DNA of 64,000 nucleotides, taken from NCBI RefSeq assembly GCF_024227435.1, contig NZ_CP100445.1:1547369-1611368 (forward strand). Reading direction: 5' to 3'. Shown here piece after piece: positions 8,813 through 18,001 of the stretch (within the stretch, counting starts at the first letter, position 1; each line of letters opens with the position of its first letter). A model generated the notes under the pieces. It did not search any database, was not told the origin of the DNA, and saw only the letters and a list, made by a program, of their open reading frames with translations. The stretch is from Natrinema caseinilyticum. Lineage in GTDB: Archaea; Halobacteriota; Halobacteria; Halobacteriales; Natrialbaceae. The translations under genes and the position numbers were made by a program.

Positions 8813-9664
8813 CTACGCGGACAGGTCGGCGGTGAAGTCGCCGTGGATGGCGATTCCGCGCTCGATGACGTCGTACTGGTGATAGAGCGTCACGCCCTGA
8901 TCGACCGACGACTCGCTCTTGATGCCGAGCGCGGCTGCGACCATGAGCAGGGGCGTAACGAAAATCGAGAGCCACCGCTGGCGCCGTGATGACGGGATGA
9001 TCTGTTCGTAGTGGTCGTCGAACGTCACGTTCGCGAAGCCGAGGTCCTCGAGGGCGTCCCGGAACTCGCCGACGTGCGCGAAGTCTGGAACCGCCCACCC
9101 GTCGAGGACGGTTCGCAGTTTCGCCGCTTCCGACTCCGTCAACACGGGCCGACCCACGAAGCCGTCGGAGATCATGAGCCGACCGCCAGGCTTGAGGACG
9201 CGGCGGACCTCCTCGAGAACCCGTTCTTTGCGCTCCGAGTGACAGACCGTCTCGATGCCGGAGACCGCGTCGAAGGTCCCGTCGGGGTACGGAATGTCGT
9301 GGTAGTTCCCGATGCTGAACTCGGTCGATTCAGAAACGCCGCGCTTTCGAGCGTTTTCTTCTGCTTCGCTGACGTGTTGCGGATCGATATCGATGCCGTG
9401 GACCTCGGCGCCGTACTCGGCCGCGACGTGCGTGGGAAAGCCGCCGCGTCCCGTCCCAATGTCCAGTACCGTATCCGTCACGTCCACCTCGAGTTTGTCG
9501 GCATAGACGCTGTTGGAGTTCGCCATGGCGTCCTGGTGGGTCGTTGCTTCGTCGTCGTAGAACCCGTAGTGGAGATTCACGTCGCTCCACAAGACGCGGT
9601 ATTCCCACGCGGTCTCGTTATAGAAATCGACTATTTCGTCGGTGTCGAACTGTCGCGTTTCCAT
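8813..9664 (-). CDS. class I SAM-dependent methyltransferase
   Basis: 283 residues. Rossmann motif I VLDIGTGRGGFPTH (about 66-79), motif II acidic residue in GIDIDP, motif post-II DGTFDAVSGIETVCH and EVRRVLKPGGRLMISDGF. The overall pattern (N-terminal YNETAWEYRVLWSDVNLHYGFYDD, a late hydrophobic patch LSIFVTPLLMVAAALG) resembles small-molecule C/O-methyltransferases of the UbiE / tocopherol-methyltransferase group, often acting on lipids or quinones. The hydrophobic C-terminal patch suggests membrane contact. Substrate unknown. Confidence 0.85.
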   Translation of the reverse strand: METRQFDTDEIVDFYNETAWEYRVLWSDVNLHYGFYDDEATTHQDAMANSNSVYADKLEVDVTDTVLDIGTGRGGFPTHVAAEYGAEVHGIDIDPQHVSEAEENARKRGVSESTEFSIGNYHDIPYPDGTFDAVSGIETVCHSERKERVLEEVRRVLKPGGRLMISDGFVGRPVLTESEAAKLRTVLDGWAVPDFAHVGEFRDALEDLGFANVTFDDHYEQIIPSSRRQRWLSIFVTPLLMVAAALGIKSESSVDQGVTLYHQYDVIERGIAIHGDFTADLSA

Positions 9665-10001
9665 TAAGCTGACGGGCGCGACTTTCGGTAATAGTCCTTA
9701 TCCCGCGTTTCCACGCTCCTTTATAACGCTCGAGGGGCGTCTCGGATCGGGCCGTCTCGACGTATTGTTTCCGTCCTACAGGGGCGATAGCGGCCGGATC
9801 CACTATCAACCATATAGTAATTTCGATCGGCTTCCATATAAACAGCCTCGCATACAAAGAGGTGGAATAATTGCAAATCGTGTGGGTGTGTTTATGTGGC
9901 ATGTATGATGCAACACCTGCTCGGGCGGCTCGAGCACGATGCAGGTTTGAATGCGGCGAATCGGACCGAAATGACGGAAACAACACTCGATAAGGGATAC
10001 T
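9665..10001. other. divergent promoter region, no gene
   Basis: 337 bases between the methyltransferase and the DUF6230-like operon. AT-rich stretches (TATAGTAATTTCG, CATATAAACAGC, GGAATAATTGC) are the likely promoters in both directions; the operon start ATG at 10002 follows GATAAGGGATACT, so its transcript may be leaderless or nearly so. No ORF is supported. Confidence 0.6.
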
Positions 10002-10661
10002 ATGTACAATAGAAAGCGATTGGTGGGCGGAACCGGTGCATCGTTTCTGGTCGTCGCGTTAGTCGGACTCGTCGTTCTCTCGTCGGGAACGGCCTACGCT
10101 GCGCCGCTGGCGGCCGGCAGCGGGTTCACCGTCGAGGCCGACGAAATCAGATCCGACGAGTTCCTCCTCTACCCGGGCGCCGGACAGAACGACGCTGGGC
10201 AGACGCCGGTCGTCGTCGTCGAGCAACGCGGCGTCGAGATCGACGGGCTGGTTTTGACGAGAGAGCAGGAAGTGCCGATGATGGACGGCACGATGGAGAT
10301 CAAGTTCACCGCCTCCGAGACAGTCAAGGCGGACCAACAGTTCATCAAACTCACCGGAATGGAAGCGAAGAGCGCGGAGTTCAACGGACAGGTCATCAAC
10401 GCCCAACCCAGCGACAATCCGGAACAGCAGTTCCAGCAGACAGCCGGTGAGAACGCCGACCCTGAACAGGGATACCTCACCAACATCAGCGGCGAAGCGC
10501 CCGGAACGGTGCAGAAAGACGTCAAGATCGATATGGCGTACCTCGCCTCGAACGAGATTACCCTCCCCGGACTCGACGTCAGCGTGGATTACAACTCCGG
10601 CGGCACTGACGATTCCGGAAACACTGACGAATCCAGTAGTTCCAACGAATCCAGCAAGTGA
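10002..10661 (+). CDS. DUF6230-like secreted or membrane-anchored protein
   Basis: 219 residues. One N-terminal hydrophobic segment (SFLVVALVGLVVLSSGTAYA, about 14-33) ends in an AxA-like site, then an extracytoplasmic beta-rich domain (AGSGFTVEADEI..., VVVVEQRGVEIDGLVLTREQ, TDISG/GEAPGTVQKDVKIDMAYLAS) and a Ser/Asn/Thr-rich tail. This matches my memory of DUF6230, a family in actinobacteria usually encoded beside DUF6114; the next gene looks like DUF6114. Function unknown, possibly envelope lipid or surface biogenesis. First gene of a four-gene cluster, 6 bases before the next. Confidence 0.75.
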   Translation: MYNRKRLVGGTGASFLVVALVGLVVLSSGTAYAAPLAAGSGFTVEADEIRSDEFLLYPGAGQNDAGQTPVVVVEQRGVEIDGLVLTREQEVPMMDGTMEIKFTASETVKADQQFIKLTGMEAKSAEFNGQVINAQPSDNPEQQFQQTAGENADPEQGYLTNISGEAPGTVQKDVKIDMAYLASNEITLPGLDVSVDYNSGGTDDSGNTDESSSSNESSK

Positions 10662-10667
10662 TTTCCG

Positions 10668-11219
10668 ATGGAAATCCAAGATAGCCAGAACGACTCCGGA
10701 GCCGTTCCCGATCGGGCCAAAAGGCGATGGGACCGGTTCAACGAATGGCGGTCGCAGCGCCCGTTTCTGGGCGGCGTCTTGCTCTGTCTGGCCGGTCTGC
10801 TCATCACCTGGGTCCCGATGCAGATCCTGCCCGACCTCTTCTTCATCGGCGGCCAGATGGCAGGCTTTCTCACCATCGGAGCCATGTTCGGCGTGTTCGT
10901 CTTCCTGACGGGCGTGTACGCGCTGTACAAGCCAGAACACTCTCACACGATCGGCGTCATCGGTGTGGTCCTCTCGATCTTCTCGCTGTTCGGATCGCTT
11001 GGGGGGTTGTTCATAGGGATGCTGCTCGGCATCCTCGGCGGCAATCTCTGCATCGCGTGGAAACCCGACGACGTCGTCGACGACGCTGTGGCGGAACCGA
11101 GCAAGGTCGACAGAGCGATCGCGCGAATTCACGAACGCGTCGAACGTACTGCCGAGAAAACGAGCGCACGTTTCCGCGAGGGCGTCGAAACCGACAAAGG
11201 ACGGAGCGGCGACGAATGA
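10668..11219 (+). CDS. DUF6114-like multi-pass membrane protein
   Basis: 183 residues. Cytosolic N-terminus (DRFNEWRSQRPFLGGVLLCL, a typical DUF6114 opening), then about four membrane helices (GGVLLCLAGLLITWVPMQI, FLTIGAMFGVFVFLTGVYAL, IGVIGVVLSIFSLFGSLGG, LFIGMLLGILGGNLCIAW) and a charged C-terminal tail of about 50 residues. Tight spacing with the DUF6230-like gene points to one transcript and a joint role. Function unknown in any domain of life as far as I know. Confidence 0.75.
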   Translation: MEIQDSQNDSGAVPDRAKRRWDRFNEWRSQRPFLGGVLLCLAGLLITWVPMQILPDLFFIGGQMAGFLTIGAMFGVFVFLTGVYALYKPEHSHTIGVIGVVLSIFSLFGSLGGLFIGMLLGILGGNLCIAWKPDDVVDDAVAEPSKVDRAIARIHERVERTAEKTSARFREGVETDKGRSGDE

Positions 11220-11254
11220 CACCGGCGCGAACGCGACACGGAGCAACCTGAGAC

Positions 11255-12190
11255 ATGAACCGAACGTGCGCACTCGCCATCGCGGTGCTGGTCGTCATCG
11301 GCAGTATGTCGGCAGGGATCAGCGCGTTGCCGGCAGCCGCCCAGGAGGACGACCGCCCCACCACGGTGGAACTCGGCGTGGACGAAGGCGCGACCGTCTG
11401 TGTCCAGCAGGTCGGGTCGGACACCAATCAGCTGATCGTCCAGAACGACGACTACGGAGACGTTACCCTCTATCTCGACGAAAACAGGCGAGTCGAGTTC
11501 GAGCAGACCCAGCCCGAGGCGACGGTCATCCTGGAGACCGACCGTCAGAACGAGGCCCTGAACAAGCTCGCCGAGGCCGGCAAGTGTCTCGCTACCAACC
11601 AAACCGACATCGTCGTCGACGCCAGCTCGATCTCGATGCGAGGGCTCTCGGCAACCGAATACGCGATCGAAGTGGGCCCGGACAGCGAGATTCCCGAGTC
11701 CACCGTCTTCGACGCGCCTAACGAGAGCGACGACGATCCGGACGGCATCGGCGACTTGATAGACGGGAACGACGAATCTGACGGAATGGGGAACGGTACC
11801 GAAAACGGGTTGACCGACCCGATCAACGACACCGAGGAGACCCCCGATCCTCCGATGGAGGCGGTCGAAAACACCACTAATCAGACCGAAGGAACGGTTA
11901 GCGATACCGTCGATCAGACCGAGGAAACAGTCAGCGATACCGTCGATCAGACCGAGGAAACGGTCAGCGATACCGTCAATCACACCGAAGAGACGGTCAA
12001 CGACACCGCCGACCACGTCGAAAACACCACCGGAGACGTGACGGAGACGGTCACCAACGATCCGAACGAGACCGACGAACAACTCGCTGAAACGACCGAA
12101 GAAACCGGCGAGTACGCCGGCGAACAGGTCGACAATACCAGCGACTTCCTTCGAGAAACGACCGCGGGGACGACGGGATCGGTGATCTAG
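11255..12190 (+). CDS. secreted protein with 11-residue tandem repeats
   Basis: 311 residues. Signal peptide at 1-29 (hydrophobic ALAIAVLVVIGSMSAGISAL, then PAAAQ). An N-terminal domain (about 30-155) with two Cys is followed by an Asp/Asn/Gly linker and, from about residue 209, a run of 11-residue repeats on the theme VDQTEETVSDT, then similar degenerate repeats to the C-terminus. An undecad repeat predicts a long amphipathic or right-handed helical coil. Many NxT/NxS sequons suggest heavy N-glycosylation. It is probably an envelope protein working with the two upstream products (35-base gap). Confidence 0.75.
   Translation: MNRTCALAIAVLVVIGSMSAGISALPAAAQEDDRPTTVELGVDEGATVCVQQVGSDTNQLIVQNDDYGDVTLYLDENRRVEFEQTQPEATVILETDRQNEALNKLAEAGKCLATNQTDIVVDASSISMRGLSATEYAIEVGPDSEIPESTVFDAPNESDDDPDGIGDLIDGNDESDGMGNGTENGLTDPINDTEETPDPPMEAVENTTNQTEGTVSDTVDQTEETVSDTVDQTEETVSDTVNHTEETVNDTADHVENTTGDVTETVTNDPNETDEQLAETTEETGEYAGEQVDNTSDFLRETTAGTTGSVI
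11879..12010 (+). repeat. 33-bp tandem repeat encoding an 11-residue unit (4 clear copies)
   Basis: Copies two and three (GTCGATCAGACCGAGGAAAC...) are nearly identical at the DNA level, so copy number may vary between strains. The first and fourth copies are diverged and a degenerate fifth follows to about 12040. Confidence 0.85.
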
Positions 12191-12244
12191 TGATGCAGCA
12201 AAACGCGATCGACACGAGCGTTCCGGTAGCCGACGGAGATAGCC

Positions 12245-12706
12245 ATGAGTGAATACAAGACGGTCGGGTTCGAAGCGAGCGACCTCACGCTCGAGGCGGT
12301 CGACACGTGGATTATCGCCGGCGCGACTACCGCCGGCGTGCTCGTCAATCTCAACGCGTTGATGGTGCCGCTGCTCACCCGTCTCGGCGGCGGCGTCGTC
12401 GCCGGCTTCGTCGCCTCGTACGCCGTCAGACGGATCGTACCCGGAATCGTGCATGCGATACTCGCGAGTGCGCTCGTCGGCGGGTTCGCGGGAACGGTGA
12501 CGGCGACTCTGGGAACCCTTCTCGGGCTGTACAACGAACCGCCGCTGCTGGTACTGTCCTCCATCGGCCCGATCAGCCCGATGCTGTCGGGGCTCGGACT
12601 GCCGAGCTTCGTCCTGATCGTTCTCGCCTTCTCGCTGCTGACCGCCGTCGACGGCGTCGTCGGCGGACTGCTAGGCGGCGGACTGCGAGCGCTCGTTCCC
12701 TGGTGA
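12245..12706 (+). CDS. small multi-pass membrane protein
   Basis: 153 residues with four or five hydrophobic segments (WIIAGATTAGVLVNLNALMV, GGGVVAGFVASYAVRRIV, ILASALVGGFAGTVTATLG, FVLIVLAFSLLTAVDGVVGG). The Gly-rich pattern and conserved GGGVVAGFVA/GGLLGGGLRA segments resemble small haloarchaeal DUF5518-like membrane proteins. It closes the DUF6230/DUF6114 cluster, 54 bases after the repeat protein. No function can be inferred beyond membership in this envelope operon. Confidence 0.65.
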   Translation: MSEYKTVGFEASDLTLEAVDTWIIAGATTAGVLVNLNALMVPLLTRLGGGVVAGFVASYAVRRIVPGIVHAILASALVGGFAGTVTATLGTLLGLYNEPPLLVLSSIGPISPMLSGLGLPSFVLIVLAFSLLTAVDGVVGGLLGGGLRALVPW

Positions 12707-12822
12707 CGGACGTGACCGACGCGGATACTCGCACCTCTCGTCCGGACGAAACTGGACTGGAGCTGCCACTGAAACGGTTTACACACCGAACAGCTGTCGT
12801 GCAATCGGAAGTACACCGACGT

Positions 12823-13632
12823 TCATTCGCGACGGGAGTCGACCCGGCCGACGGTGACGAAGAAGGGAATCGCCTCCTCGCGATGATACTGCCGCGCTTC
12901 CATCTGCTCGACGACGGCGCGTCCCATCTCCCGCCACGAACCCCGGAGGTCATCGTACTCGGCCTCGGTTAGCGTCCCCGACAGCATCGTCCGACGGTCG
13001 TCGGAAAGTCCCGCCCCGGTCGCTTTCCGCCGGGCTGCAACCAGCGCCGACTCACTGTAGGGTGGTTCGATCGTTCGGACGTGATCGTACCGACGAGTCT
13101 CGAGCGCTTCGAGGCCCACCGCCTCGAAGGCACTGCAGGCGTCGGCGCCGAGCGTGACGTCCGTGTCGACGCCGTCGAGGTAGGCCTGCCTCGCTCGGCG
13201 CTCGAGTCTGTCTTCCGCGTCGACGCTCGAGTCGATCGCGACCGCGGCGTTGTTCGGTTCGACGGCCGCGACGAGATCACTCGAGACGCGGGCGAACTCG
13301 GCCAGCGCAGTCGCTGGGTCGGGCAAGTTGATCAACAGCGCCTGACAGACGACCAGATCGAACGCGTCGTCGGGAAACGGCAACGTCAGGGCGTCGCCGG
13401 CTACGACAGGGACGTGCTCACCGGCGGTCGCGAGCAGGTCGATATCGACGTCGCATCCGATCACGTCGCCCGCGGATTCGGCCGCGAGGACGCGGCTCAA
13501 CTCGCCGGTCCCACAGCCCACGTCCAAAATTCGCGCGCGCGAATCGAGGGCCAGCGGCTCGAGGGCAGTCCGGGAGTCGTCCCACATCCCGTCGCGCGTC
13601 CGGCTGAGGTACGATTCGGAAAACTCTCGCAC
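12823..13632 (-). CDS. class I SAM-dependent methyltransferase
   Basis: 269 residues. Motif I ILDVGCGTGELSRVLA (about 35-50), acidic motif II in IGCDVDIDLL, motif IV DDAFDLVVCQALLINL, then EFARVSSDLVAAVEPNNA. A Methyltransf_11/25-type enzyme; the C-terminal half carries a helical insert. Substrate unknown. Convergent neighbours give no functional link; the adjacent nfo gene is in the same direction but about 100 bases away and separately started. Confidence 0.85.
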   Translation of the reverse strand: MREFSESYLSRTRDGMWDDSRTALEPLALDSRARILDVGCGTGELSRVLAAESAGDVIGCDVDIDLLATAGEHVPVVAGDALTLPFPDDAFDLVVCQALLINLPDPATALAEFARVSSDLVAAVEPNNAAVAIDSSVDAEDRLERRARQAYLDGVDTDVTLGADACSAFEAVGLEALETRRYDHVRTIEPPYSESALVAARRKATGAGLSDDRRTMLSGTLTEAEYDDLRGSWREMGRAVVEQMEARQYHREEAIPFFVTVGRVDSRRE

Positions 13633-13728
13633 GGGGATCGGTACGAACGTGGCGAGTATAAGGGGGTCGATCTTCGGCTCCCTGGGCGGACCGGAACCGG
13701 ACCCGCTCGGTGGCCGGAAACCGCGCCC

Positions 13729-14607
13729 CTAGGGGCACTCGCGGAGTTCTTTGACTTTCTGGATGTTCCACGCGAATCCCCGGCCGTCCTCTGTCGGGGT
13801 CTCGAGCGCGAACGGCAGGTCCCGCAGGTTGGGGTGGTTTACGATCGCGCGCATGCCGTCCTCACCGATGTAGCCCTCGCCGATGTGCGCGTGTTCGTCC
13901 TTGTGGGTACCAACGTCGTGTTTCGAGTCGTTGAGGTGGATGTACTCGAGGTGCTCGAGGCCGACGACGTCGTCGAAGCGGCCGACGGTCTCGTCGACCG
14001 CGTCGGGCGTCGTGAGATCGTTCCCCGCGACGAGGGTGTGGGCGGTATCGATGCACACGCCGATGTCGGTCTCGGTGCGATCGATGATCCCCGCGAGGTG
14101 TTCGAACTCGCCGCCCAGTTTCGTCCCGCTGCCCGCGTCGGATTCGATGAGAATCGCGACGTCGTCGGGAACGTCGAGGTCGTCGATGACGCTCGCGGCG
14201 TTCTTGAGACCGCCCTCGACGCCGGCACCGGTATGTGCGCCGAGGTGGACGTTGACGTACGGAATTCTGAGCGTTTCGGCGGCGTCGAGTTCCGCCTGCA
14301 TGCTCTCTTTCGATTTCCGGCGGAGATCCGCTTTGGGCGTACAGAGATTCACGAGGTACGACGAGTGGATCACCCACGGTCCCTCGAGGGCCTCCTCGGT
14401 CTCCTTCCGAAAGCCCTCGGCGGCCTCGTCGCTGATTTCGGGCTGGGCCCAGACCTGCGGCGAGGTCGTGAAGATCTGCCCGCAGTTGCCCCCGAACGCG
14501 AGCTGGCGGGGGATCGCGTTGCGAACGTCGTCGTACGGCGGCGTTGCCTCGTCGGAGGAAACGCGCGAACCGGAGATCGAAACGTGTGCGCCGACCTTCA
14601 TCGTCAT
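13729..14607 (-). CDS. nfo: endonuclease IV (AP endonuclease)
   Basis: 292 residues (290 from the second ATG, which gives [11 protein letters not shown] as in the family). An AP endonuclease 2 TIM barrel cutting 5' to abasic sites in base-excision repair. Zinc-ligand and family motifs are visible: [77 protein letters not shown] and [13 protein letters not shown]. Length is normal for bacterial and archaeal Nfo. Confidence 0.95.
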   Translation of the reverse strand: MTMKVGAHVSISGSRVSSDEATPPYDDVRNAIPRQLAFGGNCGQIFTTSPQVWAQPEISDEAAEGFRKETEEALEGPWVIHSSYLVNLCTPKADLRRKSKESMQAELDAAETLRIPYVNVHLGAHTGAGVEGGLKNAASVIDDLDVPDDVAILIESDAGSGTKLGGEFEHLAGIIDRTETDIGVCIDTAHTLVAGNDLTTPDAVDETVGRFDDVVGLEHLEYIHLNDSKHDVGTHKDEHAHIGEGYIGEDGMRAIVNHPNLRDLPFALETPTEDGRGFAWNIQKVKELRECP

Positions 14608-14728
14608 GGATTTCCGTCAGTACCGGTTCGTGATAGGTATGTCGGACCCGAACGGCCCGTGATTGCGGCCCCGATCGGGCGGCGGTCGTTCGGCACAGAT
14701 TCCGGCGGCCCTCGAATCGAAACTGCCA

Positions 14729-15445
14729 ATGACGAGGACGGAATACATCGACCAAGTGACAGCGTACGATACGGTCGTCTTCGACAACGATGGGGTCCTC
14801 GTCACCCCACCCGCCTACGAAACGCAGGCAGAGGCGACGCGGGACGCGTTTCGGGAGGTGGGAGCCGCCGATGTCGCCCGACACCATCTCGATGCGATCG
14901 TGACCGGGGTGACTATCGACGGTCTTCGGGACATCTGTGCGACCTACGACCTCGATGCCGAAACGTTCTGGGAGGCGCGCGAGCGCCACGACGAACGGTC
15001 CCAGATCGACAAATTCGAAGCCGGTGCTCGAGATTGCTACGACGACGTCGGCTGTCTCACCGACCTCTCTCAGAACTGCGGGGTGGTGAGCAACAACCAC
15101 CACAGTACGCTCGAGTTCGTTCTCGACCGGTTCGAACTGAGGCCGCTGTTCGGTACCTACTACGGTCGCGAGAAAACGATCGAGAGCCTCCGGCTGAAGA
15201 AGCCGAATCCACACTATCTCGAGCGGGCGTTCGCCGACCTCGAGGCCGAGTCGGCGCTCTACGTCGGCGACAGCGAATCCGACGTACTCGCCGCCGAGCG
15301 GGCCGATATCGATTCGGTGTTCGTCCGTCGGTCGCACTGTCGTGACGCGGATCTCGACGTGACGCCGACCTACGACGTGACGACGCTACGCGACGTCGTG
15401 CGGATCGCGAACGGGCAGCCGAGCGGCGACGCTCCGAGCGGCTAA
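14729..15445 (+). CDS. HAD-superfamily hydrolase
   Basis: 238 residues from the ATG of MTRTEYIDQVTAYDTVVFDNDGVLV. HAD motif I is FDNDGVLV (nucleophile Asp and acid/base Asp, with N in place of the usual middle residue), motif II GVVSNN, motif III K in RLKKPNPHYLE and motif IV YVGDSESDVLAAERA. This is phosphoglycolate-phosphatase / beta-phosphoglucomutase type with a helical cap. The substrate is probably a small phosphate ester. Confidence 0.88.
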   Translation: MTRTEYIDQVTAYDTVVFDNDGVLVTPPAYETQAEATRDAFREVGAADVARHHLDAIVTGVTIDGLRDICATYDLDAETFWEARERHDERSQIDKFEAGARDCYDDVGCLTDLSQNCGVVSNNHHSTLEFVLDRFELRPLFGTYYGREKTIESLRLKKPNPHYLERAFADLEAESALYVGDSESDVLAAERADIDSVFVRRSHCRDADLDVTPTYDVTTLRDVVRIANGQPSGDAPSG

Positions 15446-15477
15446 CCGCGGGTGCAGCCGGGTACGGCCGTCACCCA

Positions 15478-16311
15478 TCAGTTATCGCCCGCCTCGAGTA
15501 CCTCCCGGTCGCGGACCCACGCGTCGGTGCCGAACTTTCGATCGGCGAGTCGCCGGGCCGCCTCGAGTTCGCCGTCCCGCCAGGTCGACTCGTCGGCGTC
15601 GCACCAGTCCTGCAGCGCGCTCGCGACCGAGTCGACGGCCTCGTCGCGGTCGATCCCCGCCTCGTCGCGTATGCTCGTCACCCGATCGGTGAACGTCGAC
15701 TCGTCGACGTCGGCATCGAAGACGCCGACGTGGGCTCGGGGCGCCGTGTCGTAGCTGATCGAGCCGTGCTGGATGACGACGTCGCGCTGGCGGTACTGCG
15801 CGTTGCCGCTGATCTTCTTCGCCCGGTCGTCCGTCCCCGCCGCGACGATGTCGTGGGCCGGGTTGATATCCCGCAGGTAACACGAGGGGTGATAGATCGC
15901 GTCCTGCTCGGTCGAGGCGAAGGCGGCGTCGACGCCCATTCGATCGAGCGCCTCGAGGATCGGGTCGCAGAACAGTTCGTAACAGTCCATTAGGTTCCCG
16001 GGGACTTCGTCGGCGGGTGCGACGATGGTGTAGGAGAGGTCCGCATCGCGGTCGTGATAGATCCCGCCGCCGCCGGTCTGTCGGCGCGTTACGTCGATAC
16101 CCTCGCGCTCGCAGAAATCCCAGTCGACCGTCGCCGAGTCCTGGCGGTACCCGAGCGAGAGCGTACTCGGCTCCCACGAGTAGACCCGGACCGTTCGCAG
16201 GTCGTCTTCGAGCGCCGTTTTCGCGGCGATTTCCTCGATCGCCATCTGAGTCGCACCGTCTCGAGGGGCGTCTCGGATCAGCCGCCAGTCCCGGTCGGCC
16301 AGTGCCGTCAT
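15478..16311 (-). CDS. lipoate-protein ligase A family protein
   Basis: 277 residues from the ATG of MTALADRDWRLIRDAP; longer upstream reading is not credible. BPL/LPL catalytic fold: VYSWEPSTLSLGYRQD, RRQTGGGGIYHDRDADLSY (lipoyl-AMP binding loop), KISGNAQYRQRDVVIQHGSI (catalytic Lys). It would attach lipoate, or transfer an octanoyl group, to E2 or GcvH proteins. The adenylate-transfer and accessory C-terminal domains are partly represented, as in archaeal LplA, some of which need a separate LplB; none is adjacent. Confidence 0.85.
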   Translation of the reverse strand: MTALADRDWRLIRDAPRDGATQMAIEEIAAKTALEDDLRTVRVYSWEPSTLSLGYRQDSATVDWDFCEREGIDVTRRQTGGGGIYHDRDADLSYTIVAPADEVPGNLMDCYELFCDPILEALDRMGVDAAFASTEQDAIYHPSCYLRDINPAHDIVAAGTDDRAKKISGNAQYRQRDVVIQHGSISYDTAPRAHVGVFDADVDESTFTDRVTSIRDEAGIDRDEAVDSVASALQDWCDADESTWRDGELEAARRLADRKFGTDAWVRDREVLEAGDN

Positions 16312-16412
16312 ACGCGAGTGAACGCCCAGGAGATGGATAGGGATTCCGACTGGAGTACCGGGATTCCGACCCGATTCGTCGAAGCAAGTGGTCGGCCGAG
16401 AGACCGGCGGTC

Positions 16413-17702
16413 TTACGAATCGGGTACCGATCGTTCGGGAGCGGTTCGTGCCGGCGCTGGCGGTTCGTGCGTACCGAAGTCGGGATGCGTCTCCTCCATC
16501 CAGACGTAGACGACTCCGCCCGAGAGAAACATCAGGAACGCCGTCGCGTAGAACGCAGCTTCGAGGGACACGAACTCCATCGAGAGTCCGATCAGAATCG
16601 CTCCGACGCCGTAACCGGCGTCGCGCCACATGCGATAGACGCCCATCCCCGACGCGCGCCACGACGGATGCGCCGCGTCACTGGGGACCGTCATCAGGTT
16701 CGGATAGAGCAACGCCATTCCGAGCCCGGATGCGCCGGCGAGGACGACCCACGGACGGTACCCGTCGACGAGGACCATTCCGAGGACGCCGGCACCGGCG
16801 AGGAACATGCCCCAGATGACGGGTGGGCGCCGGCCGATCCGATCGGCGAGTCCGCCGGTCGCGATCTGGAGGAAGTACATCGCGCTGTGGACGCCGACGA
16901 CGACCCCGACGGTCGCGATTCCGACCCCCTGGCTCGTGAGGTAGAGCGGAACCGCGATCCAGAACAACGTGTCCACGAAGTTCTCGACGTGACCGGCCTG
17001 GGCCGCCGCGAACAGCGTCCTGTCGCCGTACGTCGCCCGCTTCAGGACCTCGTCGAACGGCAAGTCGGCGTCGTGGTGGTCCTCGTCACCCTCGGCCTGG
17101 GCGTACTGAACGGTCTCCGTGATCAAGAAGATGGAGATGAGGAACGCGAGCACGACGACCACGGCGAGGAAGTAAAACGGCTCCGGGCGAAGGCCCGACC
17201 GGCCGGCGATGACGCCGGTAATCCACGCGCCGACGGCGACACCGGTGTAGCCGAACGCCTCGTCGATGCCGACGGCTAGCCCGCGCTGGTCCGGGCCCGC
17301 GAGATCGATTTTCGCGTTGATCGCCATGCTCCAGGTCAGCGCCTGATTGATGCCAAGCAGCACGTTACCGACGGTGATCCAGCCCCAACTGGGCGCGAAG
17401 ACGAGAATAACCGGCAGTGGCAGCGCGGTCGCCCACCCGAGAACGAGCACCGGCTTCCGGCCGTACTCCTCGCCCCACTTTCCGGCATAGAGGTTGAGCA
17501 GCGCCTTGACGAAACCAAAGGAGACGACGAACGATCCGATGACGAGGAACGATTCGACGCCGAGCACGTCGCGTCCCAGCACGGGGACCACGGCCCGTTC
17601 GGAGCCGATCGTCAGTCCGGTCGCGAACACCAGTAAGACGTGCAACGAGAACTGACCGAGGTGCTCGCGGATCCCCTGCGTGATGGGTTCCGTCTCACTC
17701 AT
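16413..17702 (-). CDS. MFS transporter
   Basis: 429 residues with twelve predicted membrane helices in two halves joined by a charged loop (YAQAEGDEDHHDADLPFDEVL). The intracellular MFS signature appears twice: KWGEEYGRKPVLVLGW after helix 2 and GLADRIGRRPPVIWGM after helix 8. Substrate unknown; the sequence type is the drug/sugar-efflux-like group of haloarchaeal MFS proteins. His-rich central loop may bind metal. Confidence 0.88.
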   Translation of the reverse strand: MSETEPITQGIREHLGQFSLHVLLVFATGLTIGSERAVVPVLGRDVLGVESFLVIGSFVVSFGFVKALLNLYAGKWGEEYGRKPVLVLGWATALPLPVILVFAPSWGWITVGNVLLGINQALTWSMAINAKIDLAGPDQRGLAVGIDEAFGYTGVAVGAWITGVIAGRSGLRPEPFYFLAVVVVLAFLISIFLITETVQYAQAEGDEDHHDADLPFDEVLKRATYGDRTLFAAAQAGHVENFVDTLFWIAVPLYLTSQGVGIATVGVVVGVHSAMYFLQIATGGLADRIGRRPPVIWGMFLAGAGVLGMVLVDGYRPWVVLAGASGLGMALLYPNLMTVPSDAAHPSWRASGMGVYRMWRDAGYGVGAILIGLSMEFVSLEAAFYATAFLMFLSGGVVYVWMEETHPDFGTHEPPAPARTAPERSVPDS

Positions 17703-18001
17703 GTCCCACCCTGCGGCGTGCGCTCGGCGCGCGTCTCGCGGCCGGGACGTACTCGACGGATCGCTCGCGGCCGAGGTTTCGTGCCGTCAGGTCGACGGCG
17801 TCTCCCGGCCGGTCTCTGGCACTCGAGACGTCCGGCGAACGTGGCGGCGTTTTCGTCGCGGAAGAGACCTCGCGACTCGATTCGACGAGATCGTTCGAAC
17901 TCAGATAGATCACTGTGTCCGTCGATAGGGACCAGAGTAGGGTATGGGCAATGCCGGTCATGACCGGCACCGTTAATTTGCGGTGGACCGAACGCGTCCG
18001 T

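Noticed and set aside
13081-15345. A 754-codon plus-strand frame across the methyltransferase, nfo and HAD genes
   Set aside because: It overlaps three genes with clear motifs on both strands; composition is shadow-like.
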